Shown: one piece after another, positions 32,141 to 44,385 of the stretch
How positions within the stretch are numbered: the stretch's first letter is position 1
Layout: each line of letters opens with the position of its first letter
DNA from: Galerina marginata
Lineage: Eukaryota > Basidiomycota > Agaricomycetes > Agaricales > Galerinaceae
NCBI GenBank assembly: GCA_023014335.1
Contig: JAECYW010000006.1
Location: 124,001-188,000, forward strand
Direction: 5' to 3'
Length of the DNA stretch: 64,000 nucleotides
Made by a program: the position numbers and the translations under genes
The notes under the pieces: generated by a model
Told to the model about the DNA's origin: nothing
Seen by the model: the letters and a program-made list of their open reading frames with translations, nothing else
Databases searched by the model: none

Positions 32141-35100
32141 TTCGGCGTGAAGTTTCTCTACCTTACCCCTCATGTCGAGAAAATTCGACGATGAGGTTCA
32201 AGACACCATTTTCAAGAAATATTTTAACAAAGTTTATAAAAGTGAGTTTTTTTGGCTTAGTTAGACGCTCAATGCTGATGAAAATAATTCGAACAGCCAT
32301 GACTGAGCCATTCACTGATCGATTGGAAGATACTCTCGTTATCGACTCAGATGGAGTTACACAAGCTGTTATATTCCGATCAATAATATCAACCGAACTT
32401 CAAGTGAGCAGATCACCATTTTAGTCGATGATCCGACTAATTTGATTACCCTAGAAACAGATCCTGTCCTCTCAGGGCCTGCTTTCTCCTGAAGCCGACC
32501 ACACTACATCGATACGGAATGGCCTAATTGGGATCCGGCGTGGGCACCTCTCAAAAGTTGTGTATATTTATCACATTCAAACCACCAGGTTGGGCACACG
32601 TTAAATTTATATTTCATACTCTCCTTGAAAACAGTCTTTAAAAAAACACGCAGAAGGAAACCTCAATGCCTACATCGTCCCTCGTCGGCGGATGTAACAA
32701 GTTCGTTCAGGGGACCGCACTACTAAAAAAATAACTCTGTAAGGCCGACAAGCGGCATTGCCCGCTACCTGTCCCATTACTTGTGGTAAAAAAGTCGTAG
32801 GCGAAGATGTTTAATTCATAAGGGAGACATAACCACAGATTTCGCGGGTCAAATATTTTTGAACTACGATTGATTGACAGGCCTAAGTACTTGAGTAGAG
32901 TTCAAACGAAGAGCCTAATGAATTCTTAAATAGACTGGATTCAGCACATGAGGCATGCTTACTCTAAGAAGATTCGTAAATATTTCACCAAAAATGTTAC
33001 TGGCATTGAGACACCGTCAAGACTTCTTATGATCAAGAACATCCCGCTTGAGATAAGTAGACGAGCATAGAATTCAAGGGAGAAATTGCGGCGCCACGGC
33101 CAGGAGGGACATCTGAGTCCAGTAGTGAGATTTCATCCTGGGTTGACAAACTTTGTTTAATTACTGTCGTGTTTCCTCAAGACAGCTTGTTAGTGAAGCA
33201 AAGGAGATGAGAATCTCGCCCATGTGAGGCGTACTCGAAGAGATAATCAAGGCGATTCCTAAAGACACAGACAAATTTTCCGGAAGTCCGTGATCGCAAA
33301 GGGTTCGGCAGAACAATAATCAACACAACATAGTCACGTAGACTCGTAACCAGCCGGAGAACGAGGGAGGTGAGGAAAACTTCTGACGAAGGCCTTCGCT
33401 GTCGTCTCTTAGTCAACAAGAATGAACCAGCGTAAGTCACGAATATGAAGGTAACAGTGGGATAAAGTTGGCGTGTTCGTTGTGTTGAACAAATCTGCGG
33501 ATACAGCGTGCATTTGCTGACCGTTGATTAAGACACAAAATGGAAAGGAACTTAGGAAGAATCGATTAATGCAGAGGTAAAAAAAGTTGTGCAGCGTCTC
33601 GAACTTGACGCATGATCCGACTGATAAAAGCATGTGATGCAGCTATTTACGGATGCTATTTTCACACATCAAAATGGCCAGCCAAAAATCGGAAGGGTCC
33701 TCCACTTCTAATACCCTCTACCTAAAGGTAGCGGGAGTTATCGCCGCTTTCCCGGTGTATGAACTATTTGATCAAGGCTGTCCATCCTGATTGCCACGCT
33801 AAAATGGAGAGTCTCCGGGAGAAAATGATCGCCAATTCCAGAAGGTTCCGAATTTCGAGAGTCCGCCCCTCCACACTGTCCGCCTGTCCGCCTTTTCGAA
33901 CGGGTGGCTGACAAATTTTGTGATCAACGCGGGAGTCCCCTCTCGTGACCAACGCACGCGCCTCCGTCATGAACGCGTCGCGCCTCTCGCGCTTCCTGTC
34001 TCTGGCGATATTGGAGGAGAAACGAAGCCGTATACACCCCAAATACACCCCGCCGTGAAGTAGTTCGCTCAGCCGACCCGAATTAGAAAAAACAATTACA
34101 AAACTCCTGTAAAGCTGTTTTTGCTTCGTTGTATGTCGCCTCGAGGAAAGACAGAGCACCTCGCCCGGTAGAAAAATACAATAAGGCAACAAAATGTCTA
34201 TATACTAGTAATAATCTTCGTTTTTGGCCTGCAAGATGCCTGCTCGGGCACTCTCTTGTCAGTTCTTGTGGTCTAGTCAATGTTCGGCACTAAATTGAGC
34301 TAATTTCTATTATCTCCTCCCCCTGAATCCTCCCTGTGCACAACGATACTATAGCATAACCTTTGATTCATATACAAGGAGACTTAATGCGGGGGCGACG
34401 GGCGTGCTGGAACAGAAATTGAATAGGCGGCGTGACTGGTATGATAAGCTGACGGTCCGGACGGTGTGGAGGGGCGGACAGTGTGGAGGGGCGGACTCTC
34501 GAAATACGGAACGTCCTCGCCAATTCTGCACACGTGGAGGCAATTTTTGCGATCAACCCTTCGCTTCACACGACATTAGGAGTTATTGTCAATCGAAGAA
34601 GCGGACCGCACAGGGACTCAAGGGACGCTAAGGATGTTTGGGCGGTGATGTTTTCTGTCGGCGATTTTCAGGGTGGAGATATGGTTCTCAAAAAAGGGGT
34701 AGGACAGGTCACGACAAGATTTAGCAGCGGGGATGCAGGGGCCGCAACAAATAAACAACAGGCGGTTTTACATAACGCTCTCTAATCACCTTCTGTCTTC
34801 CAATTCATGTCTTCGAATGCATGTCATCCCCCACAAAGACTTGTCGAGGAGAAAAGCGAAAAAGGGAAGATTCCGGCCGTGTATCTCTATCGCCTGGGCG
34901 AAATTACAATGGTCTGTCAGTATTTAAGAGGCAGAAAACGAAGGATGGCAGAAAACGAAGGATTCCACCCCTATATCACCGCTCTCCCAATCTCCGCGTT
35001 CCCGCGTTTCGAGCTCTAAATATTCCCTGTCAAAACATCTGCCATCCGATGAAAATACAAGTAGTTGGGGGTCATTTGAAAATGTTCCTACACCCGCACC

Positions 35101-35940
35101 AACACCAGAAGACAAAGTTTTTTTTTTTTTAAAGTGCCAACATTTCGTCTGTAAAAAAATAATCAGTGAAGGTAGGGAAAGCTGGATAGGTAAAGAGATC
35201 TTGGAAGAGAAAATAGGTCCGGCACAATCGTATAGACGGGCTGTGCGCACAGAATCATGCCTATTCCCTGCGGGGTATCTGCTAGATCCTGGCCTCCGGC
35301 CGCCTTCGATCGATGCCACATACTACATGGGTGAAGCACCAGGCCTATTCCCTGCGGGGTATCTGCGAGGTGCTTGCCATGCTCAAGTATGCCGACTCGC
35401 GTATAACTAACGGGTAATGAAAATGTCGTACTCTCACCTTGCGAGGGCAGCGCGGCCATTCTGGAGGCGGGGGTTGAGGTAGTAGTCGCCCGTCGCGAAG
35501 CAACTGGACGCTAGTGGGTCGAAGGTTAGGAGGGCTAGAGCTAGTGACGCTAGAAGCGAAGCTCCTAGCGCAATGGCTGAGGGTTGAAGGGAGGGTGATG
35601 AACAAAGGCAAGTCCCGTTCAAGGTCTAAAAACGTTTGTTTATCTGAGTTCCAGTCACCTGACCAACGCGGTCACCTGCACAGGCGCGTCTCAGAAAGTT
35701 GAAGTTAAACTAGTGGCGGCTTGACCCCCTTGACCCGATCAAGAAGGTCAGGCCATTTTCGGGTCAGGTCATTTTGACTCGGGTCAGGCCCTGGGTCAAC
35801 GGAGGGTAAAGCTATGTCCTACTACATGCTCTGTCGCGGACAGTCCAAGTCGTTCACAACTTCCAAGAATTGTAAAAAATGACCTTTAATAACAAGTTTT
35901 TATCCACTTTGTCCCTTTCTAACACCGTACATCCCCCAAC
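32141..35940. other. Non-coding region with small repeats
   Basis: No gene can be supported over this 3.8 kb. An inverted repeat of about 60 bases (33835-33895 against 34466-34530) shares CGAGAGTCCGCCCCTCCACA. A direct repeat with CCTATTCCCTGCGGGGTATC occurs at about 35260 and 35343. GGGTCAGG motifs cluster at 35745-35800, and an eleven-T run lies near 35120. A short hairpin, CTACC-TAAA-GGTAG, is near 33718. ATG at 32174 begins a 20-codon open stretch ending at a GTGAGT donor, too short to call. Confidence 0.4.
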
Positions 35941-35963
35941 TTGTGACGCGCCTTGCTCACAGT

Positions 35964-38855
35964 ATGTCGAGTATTATATCTTACCTCTGGAAACATTTCT
36001 ACGACAACGAGACATATTATAAGACTGATCGCACACACAAAGCTGCAGGGTGCAATTCCTGCCTCCAGGGACACAATCGTGCTCTGACAGAGTCTGATGC
36101 TGTAAGAGCCAGACCCTGTCATTTCTCGGCAGCCGTACGAACTCAAGAAGACCTACAAAAATCCGGTTTGTTATTTATTGAAATCTTGATGGCAGGAGAT
36201 TCTTCCAGTTTGTGGCAAAGCCGAGCGCATGACTGCCCATATCAAGAAATGCACCTTTATATCTGCCGACGTTCGCACCCACAGTCTCTTAACTTGTCGG
36301 CCTGAAGAGGCGTCGATCCAAAACAAAAACATTCCTTCTTCTTCGACATTACATTTACATCGTTTTCCCGTCCCAAATACAATAGTACCACCTGCTACTA
36401 ACCCAAGCCTTAGTACCCGACCGGTCAAAAGGCTCAAGTCTCTTCAAGGCCTTTCACAGGGGGAGATACAGCCTCTTTCCGCTCCAGTATCCCCGCCGCA
36501 GCTGCAGGATGAATTTTCGGCTGACCTTTGCAAGCTCTTTGCCGCCTTGATCACGGCTTGTACTGCTGCTGAAAACCCCTTGCTCCATCGGTTTGTCCAT
36601 AAATGGGTTGGTCCGGAGGTTGTTGTGCAAGTTCGCCGCATTTTATCTGGAAAAGTTCTGGATCAAGAGGTGAAAAAGGTTGAAGACGTAGTCATCGGAA
36701 AGGCTCGCGGAAAAAAGGCAACTTGGCAGTGTGACGGTTTCAAAAGCGTTGCCAAATCATCCGTTCTCTCAACAATGATGAGCGTTGAGTACGAAGTAAG
36801 TCCGTTGATTTAAATAGCTGCGAAAATGTCGACTTACCGTCACATGGCCATACCTTGTTGAAACATACAACGTAACCCATGAAGCAAAGTCCGGTACACA
36901 GTTGCTTAAGCACGTCCTAGAAGATAAGAAGTTAATGGAGGAGAAATTCGGAGTTGAGCTCATTGGGTGGTGTACGGACGACGGCCCCGACCGGAAGAAG
37001 ATGCGGCGGTTGCTTCAAGTCTATTTTGAATGGCCTATCATCATCCTGTGTTGGGCGCCTCAAATCAACCTCATTGTTTGGCGACTTCCTTGCTCTTGCA
37101 GACACCATTACCGAAGATACCAACCACGCACTAGAAGTTGTAAAATGGTTCAATAATCACAGTCACTACTGGGGCCGGACTATTTTGACGAGAGTCAAAA
37201 TGTCTGGGTACGTCGTTTGAGTTTTTCTCTCTCGTTTTGCCGTCCCATGTACACCTCAATTACGAGAGCAAAATGCCTGAGCAAAATTCATGCGCCGTGA
37301 CTCACCTTTTGACCCCCGGCAAACGTTTCCCACCTCAGTAGTGAGTACAGCCCTTGCCCTCCTGCAGACGAAACAATCTCTTACCTTCAACGGATCTTTT
37401 TGGGCTTTAATACTTCCTGCGATCACCCGATGGACAGCTCACTACCTCGCTATTACCCGATACTTGAAATTAAAGCTACAGTTGTGCTGGGCACGGAATA
37501 TGGAAAGACTTATTACTTGTGCGTGAACAAAGTAAGTCTTACAGAACAAAGCGCGTAGCATCCAAGCCTTGGTAAGGGATGAGGGGGATTTGGGACCCAC
37601 TTGGAGAGTACGTGTTTCTTGCTTTAATTTTCCATCAGAATTCAGAAAATTCTCGAACCACTTGCCATCGCAGCTAACGTTACCCAAGCGTCGCACACCC
37701 GCCTTGACCCCGTCCTATTAATGCTCGGTAACCTGGCTCTGAATCGCATATATGCTCAAAATGTCAGTTTCAAAAAGGATTACCGCCTCGGGATTATCAA
37801 CAGTCTCGAGAAGCGATGGAAAAAGGCCGACCAGGATGTTTTCATTGCGGCAGTGTTAACCCCTTCATCTGGGGCTCTATTCAATAAAAGCATCGCTGAA
37901 TGGCGTTGATCTGAATGCAATTGTGTAACGTGTATACGAACGCGTTATGCGTCGTAAGGTGGACCTTATATTTCTCGTGGTTTTTGAGGATTACGGGCTG
38001 AGGCAGGCAGAGTTTTCTGACGAGAGGATGGGCCCAGAGTTGATGTAAAGCAAATTTGCAGCCGAGGTATGCACCTATTCTCGAGATTGGGGATCCTCAT
38101 TCGTTGATAACGGTCTAAAATGCTCCAGTTGATCTGCTGTTGATCTGACCTCGACTCGACAAGGATGTTGATCACGGAAGAAATGCAATCGTCAAATTTG
38201 CTATCCATATCATCTCTGTGGTCGCCAACTCCGCCGGATGCGAACGTGTCTTCAGCGCCTTCGGTGTAACCCATACAAAGCGTCGCAATAAGCTGGATCC
38301 AAAGAAGGTTCATAACATAGCTGTGGTTGGGATGCAGATCAAACGCGAAATCGGTAGCTGGGCCTTGTTTGCAATCGGAAGAAACGAAAATATGAAGATG
38401 TTCGAGATGAAGACCAACCACTCACGTCGACTCCGACTGGCGCTATCGATCATGTCACTGGGCGCAATAACGATTTTCAGCACTACGCGGAAGGCCTCCT
38501 TCGGCAGGCCGAATTATCAAATCAAGAGGAAGAGGACGACGATGAACTCCTTCCACCCCACATCATGCCCAGCCTACCTCCTTCAGAGCGTTTAGCACTG
38601 CCAGCACGTACAATTACGCCCATTGCGACAGTCCGCGATGGACAGCAACCCTCAAACACTTCGTCAACCTCCAGAAAGACACAGATTCCACTTTTGGAGT
38701 AGTTCAACTTCACGCTTCCCCGGGAAGGCGGACTAGAATTTTACTGGCCAGGAAGTAAGAAAAACCTCGAAGAAGAACTTTTAGCTCAAGAGGATATGTT
38801 TGGGGGGAACGGAATAAGCTCAGAGACGACAGCATGGCCTGGAAAAAGTCCATAA
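35964..38855 (+). pseudogene. hAT-family transposase, decayed
   Basis: From the ATG at 35964 the N-terminus resembles a BED-type zinc finger (LWKHFYDNETYYKTDRTH, then CNSC). AHIKKCTFISADVR and LHRFVHKWVG follow. DUF659-like catalytic sequence comes next (RKATWQCDGFK-type block at 36720, then ELIGWCTDDGPDRKK and a displaced GDFLALADTITEDTNHALEV block), and then SLEKRWKKADQDVFIAAV. The hAT C-terminal dimerisation motif (NSAGCERVFSAFG...HTKRRNKLDPKKV) lies at 38226-38310. A TAG interrupts the C-terminal LFNF-type motif near 38701, and several frame changes occur between 36900 and 38200. The enzyme would have cut DNA at hAT termini; this copy cannot encode it. No terminal repeats were found. Confidence 0.75.
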
Positions 38856-38956
38856 AGTGGAGGATGGAGGCCACAGTCCACAGATATCTCATGTGCAAAG
38901 CAAGGCGACTTCAAGACGGGGCTGAGTGCTCAAAATCTCAATCGGCATTTACTCTC

Positions 38957-40288
38957 TCAAGGTACATTATTACCTAGGTAGTATCGTGGGCGATGCCAAA
39001 TTCGCTCACTACTTAGAAAATAGTCCGTTAGTGTCAAGCATTCTGGAAACTGCCATTTAAAAAAAATTACCTTTCTCTTCTTCTGTCTTCCCGATCGACC
39101 TTCGCCTGAATTCTGTCGCTTTCCAAGGGTGGGCGGAGTGCAGGTCCTAACCTCTGGTTTATCAAGTTCCTTCATCCAAGTTCTATGCTGGCGTATATTG
39201 GTGAGGTTTTTCTGGAGGAAGTCCAGAAGCGCTTGGGTACAGCGGATATCTTGGGACAGATTTTTATGGCCTTTCATTTTTGAAAGGAGGGTTTGTGTAA
39301 ACCCGATTCCAATCCTGGAAAGACTGTTCATCAAGGCGTCTGTCTCCGTAAGTCCAGGCGATGTAGACTTATGGCCCAGATTATTGATAACTTCGAATAA
39401 TGTTTTGATGGCTTGAAGGACGTCTCCGAATTGGTATGCTGCTACCCAGTAAAATCCTGTATGGCAAGAGACCTTGGAAAAAGTCATAACCGCATGGATT
39501 GTCCCAGGCGCCACCGAGAAAAAAACCTGCTCTCCAGAAAGGTAAATTATTTCCAAGCCTTCCAATTGGCGAATTCCCCGCTCAATAGTGAAGACCGGGC
39601 TATCTTCTGAGCAAAAGCATTTGGAAATAATGGCCACATTTTCTGGAGTAGACGGCCAGAGAAACCAAAGCTTCTCACCATGAATATGTTCGATCGCAAT
39701 CGATAAGGGGTATTCATCGATGTGGCAGTGAGTAATCGCTCCTCTCGGAGTTATTACACAGTCCCTCTCTGTATCGAAGACTGATCCTGCAGGTGCGTAG
39801 TGCAGGATATTTGGGTGTGTGGGGGAAATATCTTCAGGGTATTTGAGCTTGCACCTCTCAAAATCATCGCCTGGGAGAGAAAACCCGCAGAGCAGGGTAT
39901 CTTCATCCGTCCAGTCTTCTTCTCCCGCAACGAGAATTGAGTGAAAGACGTCGAGCCAGCTTACTGTTCCCGGCTGACTCTGTGTCTCCACATCAACACC
40001 TTTCAAGTCCTCCATTTTGGTGAGACAGGTGAGGGCATCGATTAGTGTTGGTTTACGCTCGTATAAAAGCGGACTGTAATGAAGTATTGTCTTGGACGTG
40101 GAAGGTGTTTGAATTAGCGGCTTCGGGTATTTAATCAGGCTCTTCAGCGCCAGTATCCCAGCTTCTTGCGTCGGCTTCACATTACAGATTGGAGCTGATG
40201 TCCATCTCTTTAGTAAGCCCACAATCCATACATTTTCCGGGATTGCAGGCTGTAACTCCTCTGAATAATAGTCAGCTGGGCATAACAC
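38957..40288 (-). CDS. JmjC-fold oxygenase-like protein
   Basis: The open frame gives 443 residues with no ATG at its upstream end, so a 5' exon is missing or the start lies further in. The Fe(II) site of the JmjC/2-oxoglutarate oxygenase family can be read: HID (His189, Asp191) after RGAITHC, then GEKLWFLWP (204-212) on the following strand, and the distal His265 in APGTIHAVM. Related proteins demethylate histone lysines or hydroxylate proteins; the substrate here is unknown. The C-terminus is helical and then basic (RSGRQKKRKV). It lies 400 bp downstream, on the same strand, of the E1 segment at 40699-41266 and might be carried by that element. The frame has no internal stop. Confidence 0.6.
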   Translation of the reverse strand: MLCPADYYSEELQPAIPENVWIVGLLKRWTSAPICNVKPTQEAGILALKSLIKYPKPLIQTPSTSKTILHYSPLLYERKPTLIDALTCLTKMEDLKGVDVETQSQPGTVSWLDVFHSILVAGEEDWTDEDTLLCGFSLPGDDFERCKLKYPEDISPTHPNILHYAPAGSVFDTERDCVITPRGAITHCHIDEYPLSIAIEHIHGEKLWFLWPSTPENVAIISKCFCSEDSPVFTIERGIRQLEGLEIIYLSGEQVFFSVAPGTIHAVMTFSKVSCHTGFYWVAAYQFGDVLQAIKTLFEVINNLGHKSTSPGLTETDALMNSLSRIGIGFTQTLLSKMKGHKNLSQDIRCTQALLDFLQKNLTNIRQHRTWMKELDKPEVRTCTPPTLGKRQNSGEGRSGRQKKRKVIFFKWQFPECLTLTDYFLSSERIWHRPRYYLGNNVP

Positions 40289-40392
40289 AGTTTGGAATTA
40301 CTTTGTACCAATTAAATCTGAATAAACGGCCGAAGGAACCGACGGAGGAGTGTTTTCAATGGTTTGAATGCCACAATCGACTGGCACACAAA

Positions 40393-41190
40393 TCAGGCAG
40401 GCGGAAATTTAAAAATAAATGAACGATGTACTTTTTTGAGGATGAAGAATATTGTTTTGCGTCGGAAAAGTGCTAACTGAATACGCTGACAGTTTAGCTC
40501 CGATAAAAAAATACGGAATAAATAAATACCCAAATATTTTGTGTCTTCAACCGTTCTGGAAATTTCTTTAGGTTTAGAACCGGAAGAAAATGAGTTACTT
40601 GCTCTCCAAGCAAGAATATCCATATCGAGGCGGAGGCCGTGGTGATTAGGGTGGTGAATTCCGGGGTCTTTAGTATCAAAATGAGAAGGAATTACTTCCC
40701 TCCACGAATGACCATCGGAATATGACACCACGGCTTGCTTCAAATGGGAACCCATTTTCCGTTTGTTATTGACGATCTTCCTTGCGGAAAAAGCAGACGA
40801 AAATGTAGGGGTTCTCACCCAGACGTCTCCAGCATCGAATTTCCGGTCCTGTGGCTCTTCAAGAGAGAAAAAAACAGTGTAATTTCCTGTTAGTTTCCCA
40901 TTCAGCTTAGGGCCCTGTTCGGCAATGGAAACTAAATGGGTGTCAAAATATGTTTTTATACACTTGATATTATGTTTTAAACAAAACATACGTGGGCACA
41001 TGGTCATTTTTTTCGTTTTGGTTGAAGTCGTGGTTGAAGTTTTGTAACGTTGTTGTAACGTGACCATTTGTGACATGCGACAAGCAGGTAACACGCGAGT
41101 GACACGTAAGTAACACACAGGTAACACGCAAGTAACACGCAGGTAACACGCGGGCCCGATGGTGAGCGCTGAGCGCTGAGCTTTCACCAT
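40393..41190 (-). CDS. Open frame carried by E1 copy 2, unknown protein
   Basis: This is a 265-residue frame. The first about 30 residues are just the translated 11-base VNTR (YLRVTCVLPVC). The middle (KLNGKLTGNYTVFFSLEE, FDAGDVWVRTPTF, VVSYSDGHSW) has normal protein composition and is shared with E1 copy 1 with almost no amino-acid change. After the point where copy 1 diverges it continues HFDTKDPGIHHPNHHGLRLDMDILAW and ends in a basic tail. I do not recognise the family. It may be a 5' exon of a gene extending towards the JmjC frame, but no clear splice join was found. Confidence 0.35.
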   Translation of the reverse strand: MVKAQRSALTIGPACYLRVTCVLPVCYLRVTRVLPACRMSQMVTLQQRYKTSTTTSTKTKKMTMCPRMFCLKHNIKCIKTYFDTHLVSIAEQGPKLNGKLTGNYTVFFSLEEPQDRKFDAGDVWVRTPTFSSAFSARKIVNNKRKMGSHLKQAVVSYSDGHSWREVIPSHFDTKDPGIHHPNHHGLRLDMDILAWRASNSFSSGSKPKEISRTVEDTKYLGIYLFRIFLSELNCQRIQLALFRRKTIFFILKKVHRSFIFKFPPA

Positions 41191-41266
41191 TTGTCCGTGA
41201 ATTTCAACTCTTCAAACTCGTAGGTTATCCTATTAGTGGAACTACCTTGTTAATAAAATCTATGGG
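40699..41266 (-). mobile_element. Dispersed segment E1, copy 2
   Basis: It is the inverted near-identical partner of 9819-10398, 31 kb away. Ends, VNTR and coding part agree; the VNTR is one 22-base period shorter. The outer end abuts unrelated sequence at 41267. Confidence 0.7.
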
Positions 41267-41465
41267 GATCGTCGGACCGATGAAAATATTTTGAAATCCG
41301 GTTCATTTCAGACACACCACTGATAGGAATCGGTTGGAAAGGGTATAATTATGATACTAATAGTTTGAAACTACACTGGCATCATAGTACAATATAAATC
41401 GATATAAAACCCAATTTTCTGCGAGCCATTCAACCGTGGCTGCTGCATTCCCGCTGTATTTACAC

Positions 41466-43466
41466 TCACTGACCCGATGCAGCCACTTCTTTCTTGATAT
41501 TCTTCTCTGCGAGTTTCTCTTTACGCAGGACTGACCATTTCTATACACAGGAGCATAAAAAACATCGAAATTGGCATAACGTTACGTGCATGACTTACCC
41601 AGCCTCCTACCCAGCCGTCGTTGCGGGGTTTACAAAAAAAACGAGATACATCCGAATCGTAGAAAGATAAATATCTGACCTGCGAAATATAAGGTTTATA
41701 TTACGAATACGATCATTGATCCAATCATTTATTTCAATTAGCGCAACTCTTATTTTTTTGTACCCCTCCACGACGGCTGGCACTTTACAAAGGTAAACAA
41801 TCAGCCACTCAGGGCTCCTCGCCGTTTGTACTTCCTTTTCGGGAACTGTCGTTTTGGGTTCGTTTTGGGTGCGTCGCACCGTTGTCCTCGACTCCTGCCC
41901 TTGCCTCCCTGTTCCATTCAGTCCCTGTAGTCCGTACTTGTATGTATCACTAGTTTTAATACAACACATGAACCATTTCTCGTCATCCCGTCCCCTTTGC
42001 ACAAGAGCAAGCTAACAATCTCACATCAGAGTGGTGAACCAACTCTTGAACTTCGCCTTTGCTGGAGTGTCCAAGCCTCGGAGGCAAAGAGGGTTCTTTT
42101 CTGCAGCATTTTCCAGAAAATTTAAAGTTCTGTTCAAAGTCAGTAGAAGTGAGTTTGAGCCTTGCAACATGGTTTAAGTATGCTTAGTTGAATTATTTCT
42201 GCTGTATTTCTGTCCCTTATGTCCAGGTTTTTCTTTTCAAATTTCCATTCATTTACTACTGCGAAGACACATTGACAAATACACTAAGGCGTGCATAAAA
42301 CGGGCTCAAAGTATTGAATAAGGGTAGGCAAAGATCTACGCGTTCAGACGACGGCTCGAAGAATCAAGAGGCGTGATGATGCGACGCCCGGGAACGCTAC
42401 TCAAAATAGGAATTTGATCCCGCATCACCGAGGTGGCTGATTGTTTACCTTTGTAAAGTGCCAGCCGTCGTGGAGGGGTACAAAAAAATAAGAGTTGCGC
42501 TAATTGAAATAAATGATTGGATCAATGATCGTATTTGTAATATAAACCTTATATTTCGCAGGTCAGATATTTATCTTTCTACGATTCGGATGTATCTCGT
42601 TTTTTTTGTAAACCCCGCAACGACGGCTGGGTAGGAGGCTGTGACTTACCTGCTTCTCGGCGGGTTCCAGTTTTTCATATGCATCCTTCACCTCCTGCTT
42701 GGTTGGGCGGGTATGGTTTTTACTGTACTCGTACCCAAAGAGATTTCTAAAGATACTGTAAGTTGCGAAATTTCCAACGGTGAGACGCTTACCACTCCGC
42801 AAATGTGGTCAGTGAGAATTTGAAGAGGGCCGAAGCAGGAACTACTGGGCGTGCGATTGTCTCCGTCGCAGAGGCAGGCGGCGCCGGAGCAGAAACCTGG
42901 GCTGGATCCTTTGTAGGCGTATTTATGGAGGTTGACACCAAGGTCTCAGAGACCTGACTTGCCAATGCTGTAGCAAAGCAGATCAGGATGACGTGGATAA
43001 AGTTTCCGTACATAAACGAACCTGTTGCCTTAATCCCAAGTGACTTCAAACGAGACTGCGCAGCACTCGGCCCTGTCGAAAAAGTCCTTAACGCAATAAG
43101 TTAATAAAGGGCACATCAAGGGATGTAATAAGTGGCTCACAACGGGTTTATTAGGGTGAAATATCAATAAAAACAATACGTTGAGTGAGTCATTACACTT
43201 GTGTGAGGGTGTTCAAGGAACCGCACCTTCAACTTGGTAACTTGAGACAAACTGCCGGTGTCATCCTTCTTTTCTAACTCGGGCGAAGCTTCGTCCATGT
43301 TGGGAAAACTGAGAGCTTGAGTAGCTGGAACTTGAGTGGGCATAATTGCAGATGACTCGGACGTTTGCGCCGTTGTTAAAAGGTCCGCCGTTGACACAAG
43401 TACTGGTGAAGCAGGTGTTGCTGTAGTAGTTGAGACTAGCTTGAGGGCCACCGCTTTGCATGGCAT
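41466..43466 (-). CDS. Four-exon small protein, third intron hosts a transposon
   Basis: Exon 1 is 43227-43466 from the ATG, exon 2 42793-43055, exon 3 42650-42755 and exon 4 41466-41540. All three joins use GT-AG and preserve phase, giving about 227 residues. The N-terminal half is Ser/Thr/Ala/Pro-rich with one hydrophobic run (FIHVILICFATALA). The C-terminus is charged and helical (FGYEYSKNHTRPTKQEVKD, YEKLEPAEKQ joined to KWSVLRKEKLAEKN), weakly like the second half of an HMG box; no function is assigned. Intron 2 is only 37 nt, which is very short. Intron 3 is 1109 nt because a 1042-bp element sits exactly at its donor; without it the intron would be 58 nt. The CACTA remnant lies upstream. 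Confidence 0.55.
41600..42641. mobile_element. Mutator-like non-autonomous element, 1042 bp
   Basis: Terminal inverted repeats of 209 bp (41600-41808 and 42433-42641) begin CAGCCTCCTACC and differ at about one position. They are flanked by a perfect 9-bp target duplication, TGACTTACC (41591-41599 and 42642-42650). Long TIRs with a 9-bp duplication fit the Mutator superfamily. The 624-bp interior has no transposase frame; a minus-strand open frame at 41607-42002 mostly translates the TIR. The duplicated target is the reverse complement of a consensus splice donor, GGTAAGTCA. Confidence 0.9.
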
Positions 43467-43469
43467 TTA

Positions 43470-44160
43470 CGAGTCCCTTTCTATTTATTTTTCTGCCTTT
43501 AAGTTTCAGACATTTTGAAGTATGTATTGTGAATGAAACTATTGATAAGAGTAGTCTACTGTATGATGAAGATCAAAAGTAAGCAAACATGCGCACCACG
43601 AAATGAGAAGGCGACGACGAGGGCTGGTCATCTATCAGATGGTAGCTGAGTGACAGCAATGACGACAAACGGAAGTAGTTGAAACCGATGCCAGCCAACT
43701 GCGTTAACTCTGCGCATCCCTCCAAAAATTTCGCAGTCATTCCTTAGCTAACCTGCCCCATGCTTGAGATGCTAAATGCAATGTAAGTAACACGACGAAG
43801 AAGGTGGAATGTGAACACACCTGCGCCGGACAGCTCATTGGGTTTGGTTACCTCCACAATGCCTCTTGCAAACCTTTTGCACGCTCGGGTTTGTTAATCA
43901 GGCGGCGAACACCTTTGACGAGGTCCTGCTGATGGGCGGTGGGATGGGCGGCCTCTACGTTCTTCGAGATTTAGGGAAAGCTGGGGGACGTGGGCGATGT
44001 GGCAAGCAATAATGTGAAAAAGTTGAGAATGTGGAAGGTGGGACGTGGACATGCCCTGGTCCTGGCCTACTAGCCGCGTTCTCCGAGTCAGGCACAGAGT
44101 CCGTCATCGCAGGTGGAAGCCTGATGCCAACGCGACCATATCCCGCCCGTGGTCGGACGG
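43470..44160. other. Non-coding stretch upstream of the four-exon gene
   Basis: No gene was recognised. It probably holds the promoter of the minus-strand gene that starts at 43466, but no TATA or other element can be assigned with confidence. Confidence 0.3.
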
Positions 44161-44385
44161 ATGAACTATAGACAAACTAGGCCAATGTCGAGGGGAAATT
44201 GAGCAGGTTGGAGAGGTGACAGGTAGAAAGTAGACAGACATTGCGGGTGAATGACGAGAGCAGAGAAGGGTGGACCAAAATGGGGCAGAGAGAGAAGCGT
44301 TGTAAGGGAAAAAGAACGTTGAGCGTTGAATCGGCGAGGACGCGAGCAGATTTCACCTGCGCCGCAGAGCAGAGAGCAGGGGTGA

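Noticed and set aside
32174..32430. Possible small spliced gene starting MSRKFDDEVQDTIFKKY
   Set aside because: The donor is good, but no acceptor leads to a further open exon.
37966..38421. 151-codon minus-strand frame
   Set aside because: Antisense of the hAT dimerisation region, which is clearly coding on the plus strand.
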